Below, piece after piece: positions 20,671 through 28,903 of a stretch of DNA of 64,000 nucleotides. The stretch covers positions 4,323,545 to 4,387,544 of the forward strand of contig NZ_CP090064.1 in the NCBI RefSeq assembly GCF_023100685.1, given 5' to 3'. The position numbers were made by a program, and so were the translations under genes. The notes beneath the pieces are model-generated. The model was not told the origin of the DNA, did no database searches, and saw nothing but the letters and a program-made list of their open reading frames with translations. How positions within the stretch are numbered: the stretch's first letter is position 1; each line of letters starts with the position of its first letter. The DNA comes from Proteus vulgaris. GTDB lineage: Bacteria; Pseudomonadota; Gammaproteobacteria; Enterobacterales; Enterobacteriaceae.

Positions 20671-23600
20671 ATGAAAAACCACGCACTTAACATCATCGTT
20701 AAAGTTATTTATGCAGGTTGTATTTTAGGCGCTTCAAGCCAAGTACAAGCCACGGCGAATGATGTAAATACAACTGCTACTGATCCAAATATTGTAAGCT
20801 CTCTTATTGAACAAGCTAATTATTGGCATGGTAGAGCGCATGATGCGCGTGCAGTAGAAGCACTGCAAAAAGTGTTGATTATGGAAAGTAATAACCAAGA
20901 CGCTTTATATTTAATGGCGTTCTTTACAGCACAGCAAGGGAATGAAAAGCAAGCGACCTATTGGCGCGAAAAACTTGCACAAGTCGCACCGCAAGATCCA
21001 CGTATTGAAGGATTAAAGAACATCCGATCATCACAATTTAGTGATCAACAATTAGGTTATGCCAGGGACTTGGCAAAGAAAGGGCAACATGAAGAAGCGA
21101 TAAAAGCGTATCAACGTTTATTTGTTAGCAGTGAGCCACCAGAAACACTGGCATTAGAATATTATCAGACAATGGCAGGTGTGCCGGCTATGTTGCCACA
21201 AGCCATTTCAGGGCTAAAACAACGAGCAGCATTAATGCCTGATAATAAAGAAACACAAAGAGCGTTAGGGCTGACGCTAACTTATAATGAAGAAACTCGT
21301 CGTGAAGGGATAACAATTTTAGGTAATATTTCAGGTGATGAGTCAGCAAAAAAAGGCCTTCGCCAAGCACTACTATGGTTGAATGTTCGCCCTGATGATG
21401 AGGTGTTATATAAAACCTATTTACAAGCAAATCCGAATGATAAAGCCGTTGCTGAACATTTCCAAGGCGCTATTCAAGGTAATGCTCGTCAAGCAGGTTA
21501 TACCGCTTTAAATAAAGGCAAATTAAAAGAAGCTGAAGGTTATTTTAAACAAGCATTAGCAGCGGATAATAATGATGCACAAGCATTAGCAGGGTTAGGT
21601 TATACCGCATTACGTTCAGGTGATTTAGCAACAGGTCAGCGCTTATTAAATCAAGCCGCACAATCAGGTGGCGAGCAGGGCAGTAAATGGAAACAACAAG
21701 CTGAAGATGCTGGTTTCTATGCACAATTACGTGATGCGCAACAACGTGCTAAACAAGGAAATATTCAACAGGCACTTGATAAGTTAGCACCTTTAACGGG
21801 CGCTTCAGGTGAGAAAGGATTATCCGCTAATTTGCTACAAGCTGATTTATTACGTAAACAAGGTAATTTACCCGCTGCTCACCAATTATTAGCCAGTCTT
21901 TATCAACAAAATAGTCGTAATGAAAAAGTCATTTCAGCTTACTACTATTTATTGGTTCAGGAAGGGCAAAATACGAAAGCAGAGCAATTACTGGCTCAAC
22001 AATCAGCCTCTTTACGTCAAAAACTTACTGCAAATACAGATCCTTCAGAGACATTACGTCGTGAAGCACAAAAAGCGTTAGAAAATGGTAATCGTGTTCA
22101 AGCAAGACAATTACTGACACAAGCACAACGTAAGAATCCACAAAATAACTGGGTTTATCTTGATTTAGCTCGTTTAATGGCTGCTGATGGCGATAGTGTT
22201 GGTGCAAAAAATATTATTTCACAATTACAAAATCGTAAAACAAGAGATACAGATTACGTCGCTTCACTATTTTATGTTGAGCAAAAAGAGTGGGATAAAG
22301 TTTTTAACTTGTTAAGTAGTCATAATCAACAGACAGAAGCTGAAAAAGAGTTATTACAGCGCGCTCGTTTTCATCGTCAACTTGCGCAAGCAGAGCATTA
22401 TCGCCAAGCTGGCAATCTTGTTGCTGTACGTAATACCTTGCGTCCTTTAATTAATCAAGTTGCTGATTATCCAAATGATGTAGGTGAATTAGCTGAACGA
22501 TTAGTAAGCAGTGGATTAAACGATGAAGCGTTGCAGTTAGTTGAAAATGATATTGCTAAAGGCACTAAAGGCTCGGTAGGAAACTACGCAGGTCACATCA
22601 ACGTTCTCAATGAGTTAGGTCATTATACACAGGCATCTAGCTTGATTAATGATCCCGCTTTACAACAAGAAACACCGATTGTTGAGAAAAAACGTTTAGA
22701 AGTTGCCACTAAAGTTGCGCAAGCTGATAGCTTACGAGAAAAAGGTGAAATTAAAGCGGCTTATGACACACTCGTTGTTGCTTTAAAATCATCCCCTAAC
22801 GATCCTGATTTATTAATGGCATTAAGTCGTGTTTATTTAGCGCAATCTATGCCTGAACAGTCGAATAAAATTCTCTCTTATTTGGAAAAAGAGCAAGGAA
22901 AAGATACTAAATTAATCCAAGCTCAAATAGAAGTTGCATTAGCGCAACAAGATGGCCGAAAAGCACAGCAGTTATTGCAACAAATTCCATCTTCTTCACA
23001 ACCTGCTTATTTATTACAAGCAGCGCAAATAGCACAATTAAACGGTGAAAACCGTAAAGCTTTAACCTTGTTACGCAGCGCACAATGGCAAAGCAATGAT
23101 AGTGCATTGAATACCTCTGCGGGCCAATTACGCGCATTAGAGAGCGATAATACAGCCATAGCAGGTTCTATCTATGAACGTAAAGAGATGGCTTCTGTTC
23201 AACGTTCTATCCGTGAGTTAGAAGAAAAAGTTTCACCGTGGGTACAAGGCGGTGTTGTTGTACGTCATCGTAATGGTGATAAAGGATTATCTAATGTCAC
23301 TGAAATTTCTGCACCAATCAGTATTTCAAGTGTTCCTGGAGAGGAGTTCCGCTGGGAATTTAATGTAACTCCAGTTTCTATGACGAGTGGCTCAGTTTCT
23401 GGTGAGAGAGCAAATCGTTTTGGTACAGGTCAGCTTCAACATGCTGAACGTTTTGCTAAAAATAGCGATAACCATGATGAGAAAAACAAAATTAATGCCG
23501 ATGAAGCCGGTAGCCAACGTGCTTCTGGTGTTGAATTAGGACTACGTTTATCTGACAAGAATGTCAGCTTTGATGTTGGCTCAACACCATTAGGTAAAGA

Positions 23601-24369
23601 TACGGCAACGGTTGTCGGTGGTCTCACATATTCACCTAAAATTGGCCAAAATGGGCAATTAACACTGACTGCAGAGCGCAGAGCTATCAAAGATAGTCTA
23701 CTTTCTTATATGGGACGCACTGATCCTACGACGGGTGAAAGCTGGGGCCGTGTAACACGTAATGGTGCCAAAGCTCAATATGCTTGGGATGATGGCAAAG
23801 TTGGCGCTTATGTCGGGGGTGGTTTTTATAACTATGAAGGTAAAAGTGTTGCGAGTAATGATGAAGTGAAAGCATGGATGGGATCTTACGCTAAGTTCTA
23901 TAAAGATGACCAGCAAGAGGTGAAAGCTGGTGTGCATGTTGATTATATGAACTTTAGAAATAACCAAAATAACTTCTCATTAGGGCATGGCGGTTACTTT
24001 AGTCCACAAGATTATGTTTCTGTTTCATTACCTGTTGCTTATACCCGCCGTTTTGAAAAAGGTGAAGTGTCCTTAAATGGTGCGATAGGTATACAAAGTT
24101 ACAAACAAAAAGGCAGTGATTATTTTCCAACACATAGTTATATGCAGGACGCCTTAAATAAACATAACGCGAGCGATCCTCGTATTAAATCTCGTTATGA
24201 AGAAAAAGACGAAACAAATATTACTTACAGATTAGGTTTAGACGCGAAATATTATTTAAACAAAGAAACCGAGTTAGGTGTCAGCTTATCGCATGATACA
24301 TCCGGTGATTATGCTGAAGATAATATGTGGTTACACCTAAAATATACTCCAGACTTTCTGTCTAAATAA
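20671..24369 (+). CDS. bcsC: Cellulose export outer-membrane protein C
   Basis: BcsC spans the periplasm and forms the outer-membrane exit channel. The 1232-residue protein begins with a signal peptide (about 1-27), continues with a long Gln/Ala/Leu-rich array of TPR repeats (about 40-830; for example NDAQALAGLGYTALRSGDLA) and ends in a beta-barrel (about 850-1232) finishing MWLHLKYTPDF, the family C-terminus. It lies 11 bases after bcsB and 15 bases before bcsD. Confidence 0.96.
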   Translation: MKNHALNIIVKVIYAGCILGASSQVQATANDVNTTATDPNIVSSLIEQANYWHGRAHDARAVEALQKVLIMESNNQDALYLMAFFTAQQGNEKQATYWREKLAQVAPQDPRIEGLKNIRSSQFSDQQLGYARDLAKKGQHEEAIKAYQRLFVSSEPPETLALEYYQTMAGVPAMLPQAISGLKQRAALMPDNKETQRALGLTLTYNEETRREGITILGNISGDESAKKGLRQALLWLNVRPDDEVLYKTYLQANPNDKAVAEHFQGAIQGNARQAGYTALNKGKLKEAEGYFKQALAADNNDAQALAGLGYTALRSGDLATGQRLLNQAAQSGGEQGSKWKQQAEDAGFYAQLRDAQQRAKQGNIQQALDKLAPLTGASGEKGLSANLLQADLLRKQGNLPAAHQLLASLYQQNSRNEKVISAYYYLLVQEGQNTKAEQLLAQQSASLRQKLTANTDPSETLRREAQKALENGNRVQARQLLTQAQRKNPQNNWVYLDLARLMAADGDSVGAKNIISQLQNRKTRDTDYVASLFYVEQKEWDKVFNLLSSHNQQTEAEKELLQRARFHRQLAQAEHYRQAGNLVAVRNTLRPLINQVADYPNDVGELAERLVSSGLNDEALQLVENDIAKGTKGSVGNYAGHINVLNELGHYTQASSLINDPALQQETPIVEKKRLEVATKVAQADSLREKGEIKAAYDTLVVALKSSPNDPDLLMALSRVYLAQSMPEQSNKILSYLEKEQGKDTKLIQAQIEVALAQQDGRKAQQLLQQIPSSSQPAYLLQAAQIAQLNGENRKALTLLRSAQWQSNDSALNTSAGQLRALESDNTAIAGSIYERKEMASVQRSIRELEEKVSPWVQGGVVVRHRNGDKGLSNVTEISAPISISSVPGEEFRWEFNVTPVSMTSGSVSGERANRFGTGQLQHAERFAKNSDNHDEKNKINADEAGSQRASGVELGLRLSDKNVSFDVGSTPLGKDTATVVGGLTYSPKIGQNGQLTLTAERRAIKDSLLSYMGRTDPTTGESWGRVTRNGAKAQYAWDDGKVGAYVGGGFYNYEGKSVASNDEVKAWMGSYAKFYKDDQQEVKAGVHVDYMNFRNNQNNFSLGHGGYFSPQDYVSVSLPVAYTRRFEKGEVSLNGAIGIQSYKQKGSDYFPTHSYMQDALNKHNASDPRIKSRYEEKDETNITYRLGLDAKYYLNKETELGVSLSHDTSGDYAEDNMWLHLKYTPDFLSK

Positions 24370-24384
24370 TTAAGGAAACAAATA

Positions 24385-24855
24385 ATGAATAAGCATGACA
24401 GTGATATCTTACAATTACCTTTTGAAAGCGGCTGGCAAGATCTAACTCAATTATTATTTTTTCAAGTATTAAATGACAATGATATTTCTACCGCCGAAAG
24501 TAAATTAAGAAATATTGGTAAAGATATTGCCTTACGCTATCCTTTGCCAGAAAGTGAAAATATTCAATTACTTGAATCACATATCAATCGCGTATTAACG
24601 TTATTCAAATGGGGTTTTGTCACCATATCTCCTGCAATGAGTGAGCTTTTATTAGTGCACTGTGCATGGCCTCATTTTACGCAAAGCCAAGATGATGTTC
24701 AGTGGCGTGTTGCAAGTGCTGGCGTATTAGAGGGGTTATATGAGGGTTGGTTAACCCATCAAGGTGGCAATGCAAAAATGCAAGTGCATCGTCAACCTAC
24801 TGATGCTAAAGATGTCTTTATTTTTCGCTATGCACATAATTCATCAGCTGAATAA
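24385..24855 (+). CDS. bcsD: Cellulose synthase subunit D
   Basis: BcsD is the periplasmic octameric protein that bundles nascent glucan chains into ordered microfibrils; its presence defines type I cellulose operons (as in Komagataeibacter). The 156-residue protein matches the family in length and in segments such as SGWQDLTQLLFFQVL and SPAMSELLLVHCAWPHFTQ. A signal peptide is not evident, as is usual. It implies crystalline cellulose rather than the E. coli phosphoethanolamine type. The cyclase gene follows after 39 bases. Confidence 0.88.
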   Translation: MNKHDSDILQLPFESGWQDLTQLLFFQVLNDNDISTAESKLRNIGKDIALRYPLPESENIQLLESHINRVLTLFKWGFVTISPAMSELLLVHCAWPHFTQSQDDVQWRVASAGVLEGLYEGWLTHQGGNAKMQVHRQPTDAKDVFIFRYAHNSSAE

Positions 24856-24894
24856 TAATATATATGCTTTATTGATGAGCATCGGAGGTCAAAA

Positions 24895-25806
24895 ATGAAT
24901 GAAATGATATTTAATGATGATAATTCTAAATGCTTATTAATAAAGCAGTTTACTAATAATGTTTTTATGATGTTAGTAACTGATATTAATGGCGCTATAG
25001 TTTATGCTAATGAAAAATATTGTGAATTTAATAACGTTCATTTTGAAAATATAAAAGATAAAAAATACAACTTGTTTTATTTAATTGATAAGAATCAAAT
25101 CAATTATTGTGTAAACGGTAATAATGATAATAAAGGTGTCTATCGATTAGAAGCAAAGAGAAATAATGAATCTCAACAAGAAGTATGGGAAGATATTAGT
25201 ATTATTCCTGTATTTGATAAAGATAATTTAATTTCTCATTATGTATTTATTAGCTTGGATATTACTGATAAAGTAGAGTTAAGAAATGAGTTATTTAGTA
25301 AAAGCTATATTGACTCATTAACCGGAATATCAAATCGATTAAGTATTGTTGAAAAAATTGAAAATGAGCGATTAAATATTTCACATCCATCTTCATTTTG
25401 TCTTGGTATTATTGATTGTGATAAATTCAAAGCAATTAATGATCAATTTGGGCATCATGCCGGTGATAAAGTATTGTGTGAAATATCAAAGCGATTATCA
25501 CAATTAGAAAACAGCGAAGTTTATTGTGGCCGTCTTGGCGGTGATGAGTTTGCTGTGCTTTTCCCTAAAGGATTACGTTCTTGTTCAGTGATTCTATTAG
25601 AAATCATAGAATCACTTTGGAAATCAATGGAAAAGCCTATCAATATTAATTCAGACTATATGTTAACGCCTTCCATTAGCTTAGGTATTGCAGAATATCC
25701 TAAAGACGGAAAGACATTATCTGAATTATTAAAATCTGCAGATGAAACACTTTATTCCATAAAAGAGATGGGTGGTAATAAATACGGGTTTTATTCTGGG
25801 TTTTAA
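24895..25806 (+). CDS. PAS-GGDEF diguanylate cyclase within the cellulose operon
   Basis: The enzyme makes c-di-GMP, the activator of BcsA. The 303-residue protein is soluble: an N-terminal PAS/PAC sensor domain (about 15-130, with VTDINGAIVYANEKYCEF) and a complete GGDEF domain (about 135-300) with DSLTGISNR, the metal-binding DCDKFKAINDQFGHHAGD and GGDEF at 215-219. The RxxD inhibitory site expected nine residues before GGDEF is absent (NSEV there), so product inhibition is unlikely. GGAGGTC gives a strong ribosome site. Co-transcription with bcsA-D points to a dedicated local cyclase; the PAS ligand is unknown. Confidence 0.93.
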   Translation: MNEMIFNDDNSKCLLIKQFTNNVFMMLVTDINGAIVYANEKYCEFNNVHFENIKDKKYNLFYLIDKNQINYCVNGNNDNKGVYRLEAKRNNESQQEVWEDISIIPVFDKDNLISHYVFISLDITDKVELRNELFSKSYIDSLTGISNRLSIVEKIENERLNISHPSSFCLGIIDCDKFKAINDQFGHHAGDKVLCEISKRLSQLENSEVYCGRLGGDEFAVLFPKGLRSCSVILLEIIESLWKSMEKPININSDYMLTPSISLGIAEYPKDGKTLSELLKSADETLYSIKEMGGNKYGFYSGF

Positions 25807-25845
25807 ATAGAAGAAAGTTTTAAATAAAGATATATAAAATAATAT

Positions 25846-25872
25846 TATCTCTTTTTAATGAAGAGAGAGATA
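25846..25872 (+). other. Hairpin between the cyclase and galU genes
   Basis: An 11-bp stem (TATCTCTTTTT with AGAGAGAGATA, two G-U pairs) with loop AATGA lies in the 170-base gap. There is no T tract after it, so it is more likely an mRNA processing or stability element than a terminator. Confidence 0.4.
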
Positions 25873-25976
25873 ACTATATATTTAAAATATATCTCGTGTT
25901 TCTGATGAAATATAAAAGTAATTTAAAATAATACTAAATATTAGTTTTAGATAAATATCTATTAGAGGATTTTATT

Positions 25977-26936
25977 ATGATGAAAGCTGTTATCCCTGTT
26001 GCTGGATTAGGTACTCGTATGTTACCTGCAACGAAATCAATTCCTAAAGAAATGCTGCCTATCGTTGACCGCCCTTTAATTCAATATATTGTTGAAGAGT
26101 GTGCTCAGGCGGGTGTTGAGGAAATTATTTTAGTCACTCATTCTTCTAAAAATTCAATTGCCGATCATTTTGATACCAGCTTTGAATTAGAAAATATGCT
26201 TGAACAGCGTATTAAAAATAAATTATTAGAAGAAGTACGTTCAATTTGCCCTGAAAATGTCAAAATTGTGCAAATTCGTCAAGGTCATGCATTAGGTTTA
26301 GGTCACGCTATTTGCTGTGCACGCCCTGTGATAGGTGATAATCCATTTATTGTTTTACTCCCTGATGTTTTATTGAATGCACACTATTGTGATCCTAAAC
26401 ATGATAATTTATCAGCAATGATCAAACGTTTTGAAAAAACAGAACGTAGCCAAATCATGGTTGAACCAGTACCAATGAGTCAAGTGCAACAATATGGTGT
26501 TGTGGATTGCGAAGGAATTTTCTGTCCTCAAGGTAATTGGGCTCCTATTCGTCGTATCGTGGAAAAACCAAATCCAGAAGATGCACCTTCTAATCTTTCT
26601 GTAGTAGGTCGCTATGTTTTCTCTTCTGCTATTTGGGAATTATTAGATGGTTTACCAGCAGGCGTCGGTGGTGAAATTCAGTTAACTGATGCGATTGATT
26701 TATTATTGAAAAAAGAGACGGCTGAAGCTTACACCTTAGTGGGTAAATCTCATGACTGTGGTAATAAGCTGGGATATATGAAAGCCTTTGTTGAATATGG
26801 TTTACATAATTCCGTTTTAAAAGAAGAATTCGCTTCTTGGATGCAGGATTTTTGTGAAAAAACATTGTTACCCAAAACAGAAGTCATAGAAGAAGACGAA
26901 ATTAATGAAGAACAAAAGATAGTTGCTATCTTTTGA
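25977..26936 (+). CDS. galU: UTP--glucose-1-phosphate uridylyltransferase (operon-borne GalU paralogue)
   Basis: GalU makes UDP-glucose, the substrate of BcsA. The 319-residue protein follows E. coli GalU closely: [20 protein letters not shown] near the N-terminus, [24 protein letters not shown] and [17 protein letters not shown]. The C-terminal tail ([17 protein letters not shown]) is longer and more acidic than in E. coli. Two ATGs lie in tandem (25977 and 25980) after AGAGG. Sitting between the cyclase and bcsZ, it is probably a cellulose-dedicated copy; a housekeeping galU is expected elsewhere. Confidence 0.93.
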   Translation: MMKAVIPVAGLGTRMLPATKSIPKEMLPIVDRPLIQYIVEECAQAGVEEIILVTHSSKNSIADHFDTSFELENMLEQRIKNKLLEEVRSICPENVKIVQIRQGHALGLGHAICCARPVIGDNPFIVLLPDVLLNAHYCDPKHDNLSAMIKRFEKTERSQIMVEPVPMSQVQQYGVVDCEGIFCPQGNWAPIRRIVEKPNPEDAPSNLSVVGRYVFSSAIWELLDGLPAGVGGEIQLTDAIDLLLKKETAEAYTLVGKSHDCGNKLGYMKAFVEYGLHNSVLKEEFASWMQDFCEKTLLPKTEVIEEDEINEEQKIVAIF

Positions 26937-26960
26937 GTTACCTTGAAATAACATGCAATG

Positions 26961-26989
26961 TGCCGACCGAAATAAGATAACGGTCGGCA
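26961..26989 (+). other. GC-rich hairpin before bcsZ
   Basis: A perfect 9-bp stem (TGCCGACCG/CGGTCGGCA) with an 11-base AT loop stands out in AT-rich DNA. There is no T tract, and the bcsZ ribosome site (AGGAGA) follows a few bases later. It may protect or set the 3' end of the upstream message. Confidence 0.5.
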
Positions 26990-27008
26990 ATAGCAGGAGA
27001 GAAAGGCA

Positions 27009-28037
27009 ATGTCTTTTGGGCACTTATCTCGTTGTAATTATCTATTTTTTACCTTTTTTATTTTAGGTTTGTTGCTTATGGTTTCTCCCTCAATACAGGC
27101 AGCAGATACTCAAACCGGATGGCAGCAGTTTAAAGAGCGCTATATTAAGGATGATGGGCGTGTTATAGACAGTGCCAATAACAATATCTCGCACTCTGAA
27201 GGTCAAGGCTATGGGATGTTGATGGCGGTAATGAGTGATGATCGTGAGACATTCAATAAGCTGTGGCGTTGGACTGCAGCCTCTCTTTATCGAGGCGATT
27301 TAGGGCTGTTTAAATGGCGTTATGAGCCAGAAAACAGTGAACATACCCCTGATCCTAATAATGCCACTGATGGTGATATTTTAATTGCGTGGGCATTATT
27401 AAAAGCTGGTGAAAAATGGAATGATGAAAGTTATCTTTCAGCCTCTGATTCTATTCAGCACGCTATTTTAGAGCACACCTTAGTTAAAACAAAAAACTAT
27501 ACCGTTTTACTACCGGGTATTAATGGTTTTAAAACACCGGAAGAAATTATTATTAATCCATCTTATTTTATTTTTCCGGCATGGAAAGATTTTTACCGTA
27601 CAAGCAAAGATGTTCGCTGGAAAGCGTTAATTAATGATAGCCAATCTTTGCTAAGAAATATGCACTTTGGTGAATATCAATTACCAACAGATTGGGTGAG
27701 TTTATATCCTGATGGAAAAATAGAGCCTAGTGAGAAATGGCCAGCACGATTTAGCTTTGATGCAATACGTATTCCGCTGTATTTAGCTTGGGCACATGAT
27801 GAATTAGCTTTACAACCCTTTGTGCAATATTGGCAACAATTTGATCGTTATAAAACCCCAGCTTGGGTCAGTATTGATGGCCAAGAGCGTGCGGAATATA
27901 ACCTCACACCAGGTATGATGGCGGTGAGAGATTTAACAATGAAAACCCCAATTGAAGATGTTGATTTAAGTAAAGATACGGATTATTACTCTTCCGCTTT
28001 ACATTTATTAGCAGCATTTGCTCAAAACGGGCAATAA
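27009..28037 (+). CDS. bcsZ: Periplasmic endo-1,4-beta-glucanase (GH8)
   Basis: BcsZ trims misplaced glucan in the periplasm and is part of most cellulose operons. The 342-residue protein has a signal peptide (about 1-31, ending SIQA) and a GH8 fold: catalytic acid Glu64 in SHSEGQGYGM, catalytic Asp251 in FSFDAIRIPLYL, and NATDGDILIAWAL. Length fits the family. It is the last gene of the operon, following galU by 72 bases; an AU-rich hairpin lies after its stop. Confidence 0.95.
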   Translation: MSFGHLSRCNYLFFTFFILGLLLMVSPSIQAADTQTGWQQFKERYIKDDGRVIDSANNNISHSEGQGYGMLMAVMSDDRETFNKLWRWTAASLYRGDLGLFKWRYEPENSEHTPDPNNATDGDILIAWALLKAGEKWNDESYLSASDSIQHAILEHTLVKTKNYTVLLPGINGFKTPEEIIINPSYFIFPAWKDFYRTSKDVRWKALINDSQSLLRNMHFGEYQLPTDWVSLYPDGKIEPSEKWPARFSFDAIRIPLYLAWAHDELALQPFVQYWQQFDRYKTPAWVSIDGQERAEYNLTPGMMAVRDLTMKTPIEDVDLSKDTDYYSSALHLLAAFAQNGQ

Positions 28038-28351
28038 GTATTTTTAATTAAAAATTATAGATAGCTTAAATTACTTTTAATTAATAGGTTAATTAAGTTA
28101 TCTATTTTGTTTATGGCAATAATGATAAAAATAAAAAAAGAGATAACTCCCTGAATTTATTTCTATTAGTTTACGTGGTTATTATTTGTTTTCGCTATCT
28201 CTATTTATTTATAACGCTATGTTTTTAAATAATAAATAAACTTTAAACCATGATCTAAGAATAATTTATTTAATGATATTTATGCTAAAGTTATCTCAGT
28301 GACTTAATAGTGTTATTAATATAATTTCTCATCAATAATAGAGGTGGATAA
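28038..28351. other. Intergenic region after bcsZ, with a candidate terminator
   Basis: This 314-base AT-rich gap holds a 12-bp hairpin (TAGATAGCTTAA with TTAAGTTATCTA, 28058-28104, one G-U pair) followed by TTTTGTTTA, a weak candidate terminator for the cellulose operon. The promoter of the molbindin gene should lie in the right half. No convincing ModE site was identified. Confidence 0.4.
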
Positions 28352-28780
28352 ATGAAAGTTTCAGCACGCAATCAGTTAGTTGGTAAAGTTATTGATATTA
28401 TTGAAGGTGCCGTTAATAGCGAAGTGATTTTATCTTTAGCGCATGGTGAAAAACTTGCCACAATTATTACTAAAGAGAGCTGTGACAGTTTAAAGATCAA
28501 AAAAGATGGCGAAGCAATTGCCATCATTAAAGCACCGTGGGTTGTCTTAGCACTACCTGATTGCGGTTTAAATTTCTCTGCGCGTAACCAATTTGCAGGT
28601 AAAGTAACTCAAATCGCACAAGGCGCAGTGAACTCGACCGTTCATTTAGAAACAGCTAAAGGCTTAGAACTGACAGCTGTTATTACAAATGAAAGCTTAC
28701 AAGAGATGAAGTTGGCAAAAGGCAGTGATGTTTTAGCATTAGTGAAAGCATCTAGTGTGATCGTTGCAACGCGTAAATAA
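28352..28780 (+). CDS. Molbindin with two TOBE/Mop domains
   Basis: The 142-residue cytosolic protein is a tandem duplication: each half begins SARNQ(L/F)xGKV and contains GAVNSxV, the Mop-domain signature for binding molybdate at subunit interfaces. Such di-Mop proteins (ModG/MopII-like) store or buffer molybdate. It is a single gene with an AGAGGTGG ribosome site and its own terminator. The formate dehydrogenase cluster just to the right needs molybdenum cofactor, which fits, though the genes are on opposite strands. Confidence 0.92.
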   Translation: MKVSARNQLVGKVIDIIEGAVNSEVILSLAHGEKLATIITKESCDSLKIKKDGEAIAIIKAPWVVLALPDCGLNFSARNQFAGKVTQIAQGAVNSTVHLETAKGLELTAVITNESLQEMKLAKGSDVLALVKASSVIVATRK

Positions 28781-28818
28781 TAGTATTCAATCTTTTGAGA
28801 TAATAAGTTTAGAGATAA

Positions 28819-28850
28819 AAAAAGAGGCTAAATAACTAGCCTCTTTTTCG
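28819..28850. terminator. Bidirectional terminator between molbindin and the sulfatase gene
   Basis: A 12-bp stem (AAAAAGAGGCTA with TAGCCTCTTTTT), 6-base loop, with A tract before and T tract after. It can end the molbindin gene on the plus strand and the convergent sulfatase gene on the minus strand. Confidence 0.85.
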
Positions 28851-28903
28851 TTGATATTAATCAGATTTTTAATCCCGATCATCCATTATTTAAGTGACAA
28901 AAA

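Noticed and set aside
28200..28350. ModE operator before the molbindin gene
   Set aside because: CGCTATGTTTTTAAATA resembles one half site only; not enough to call.
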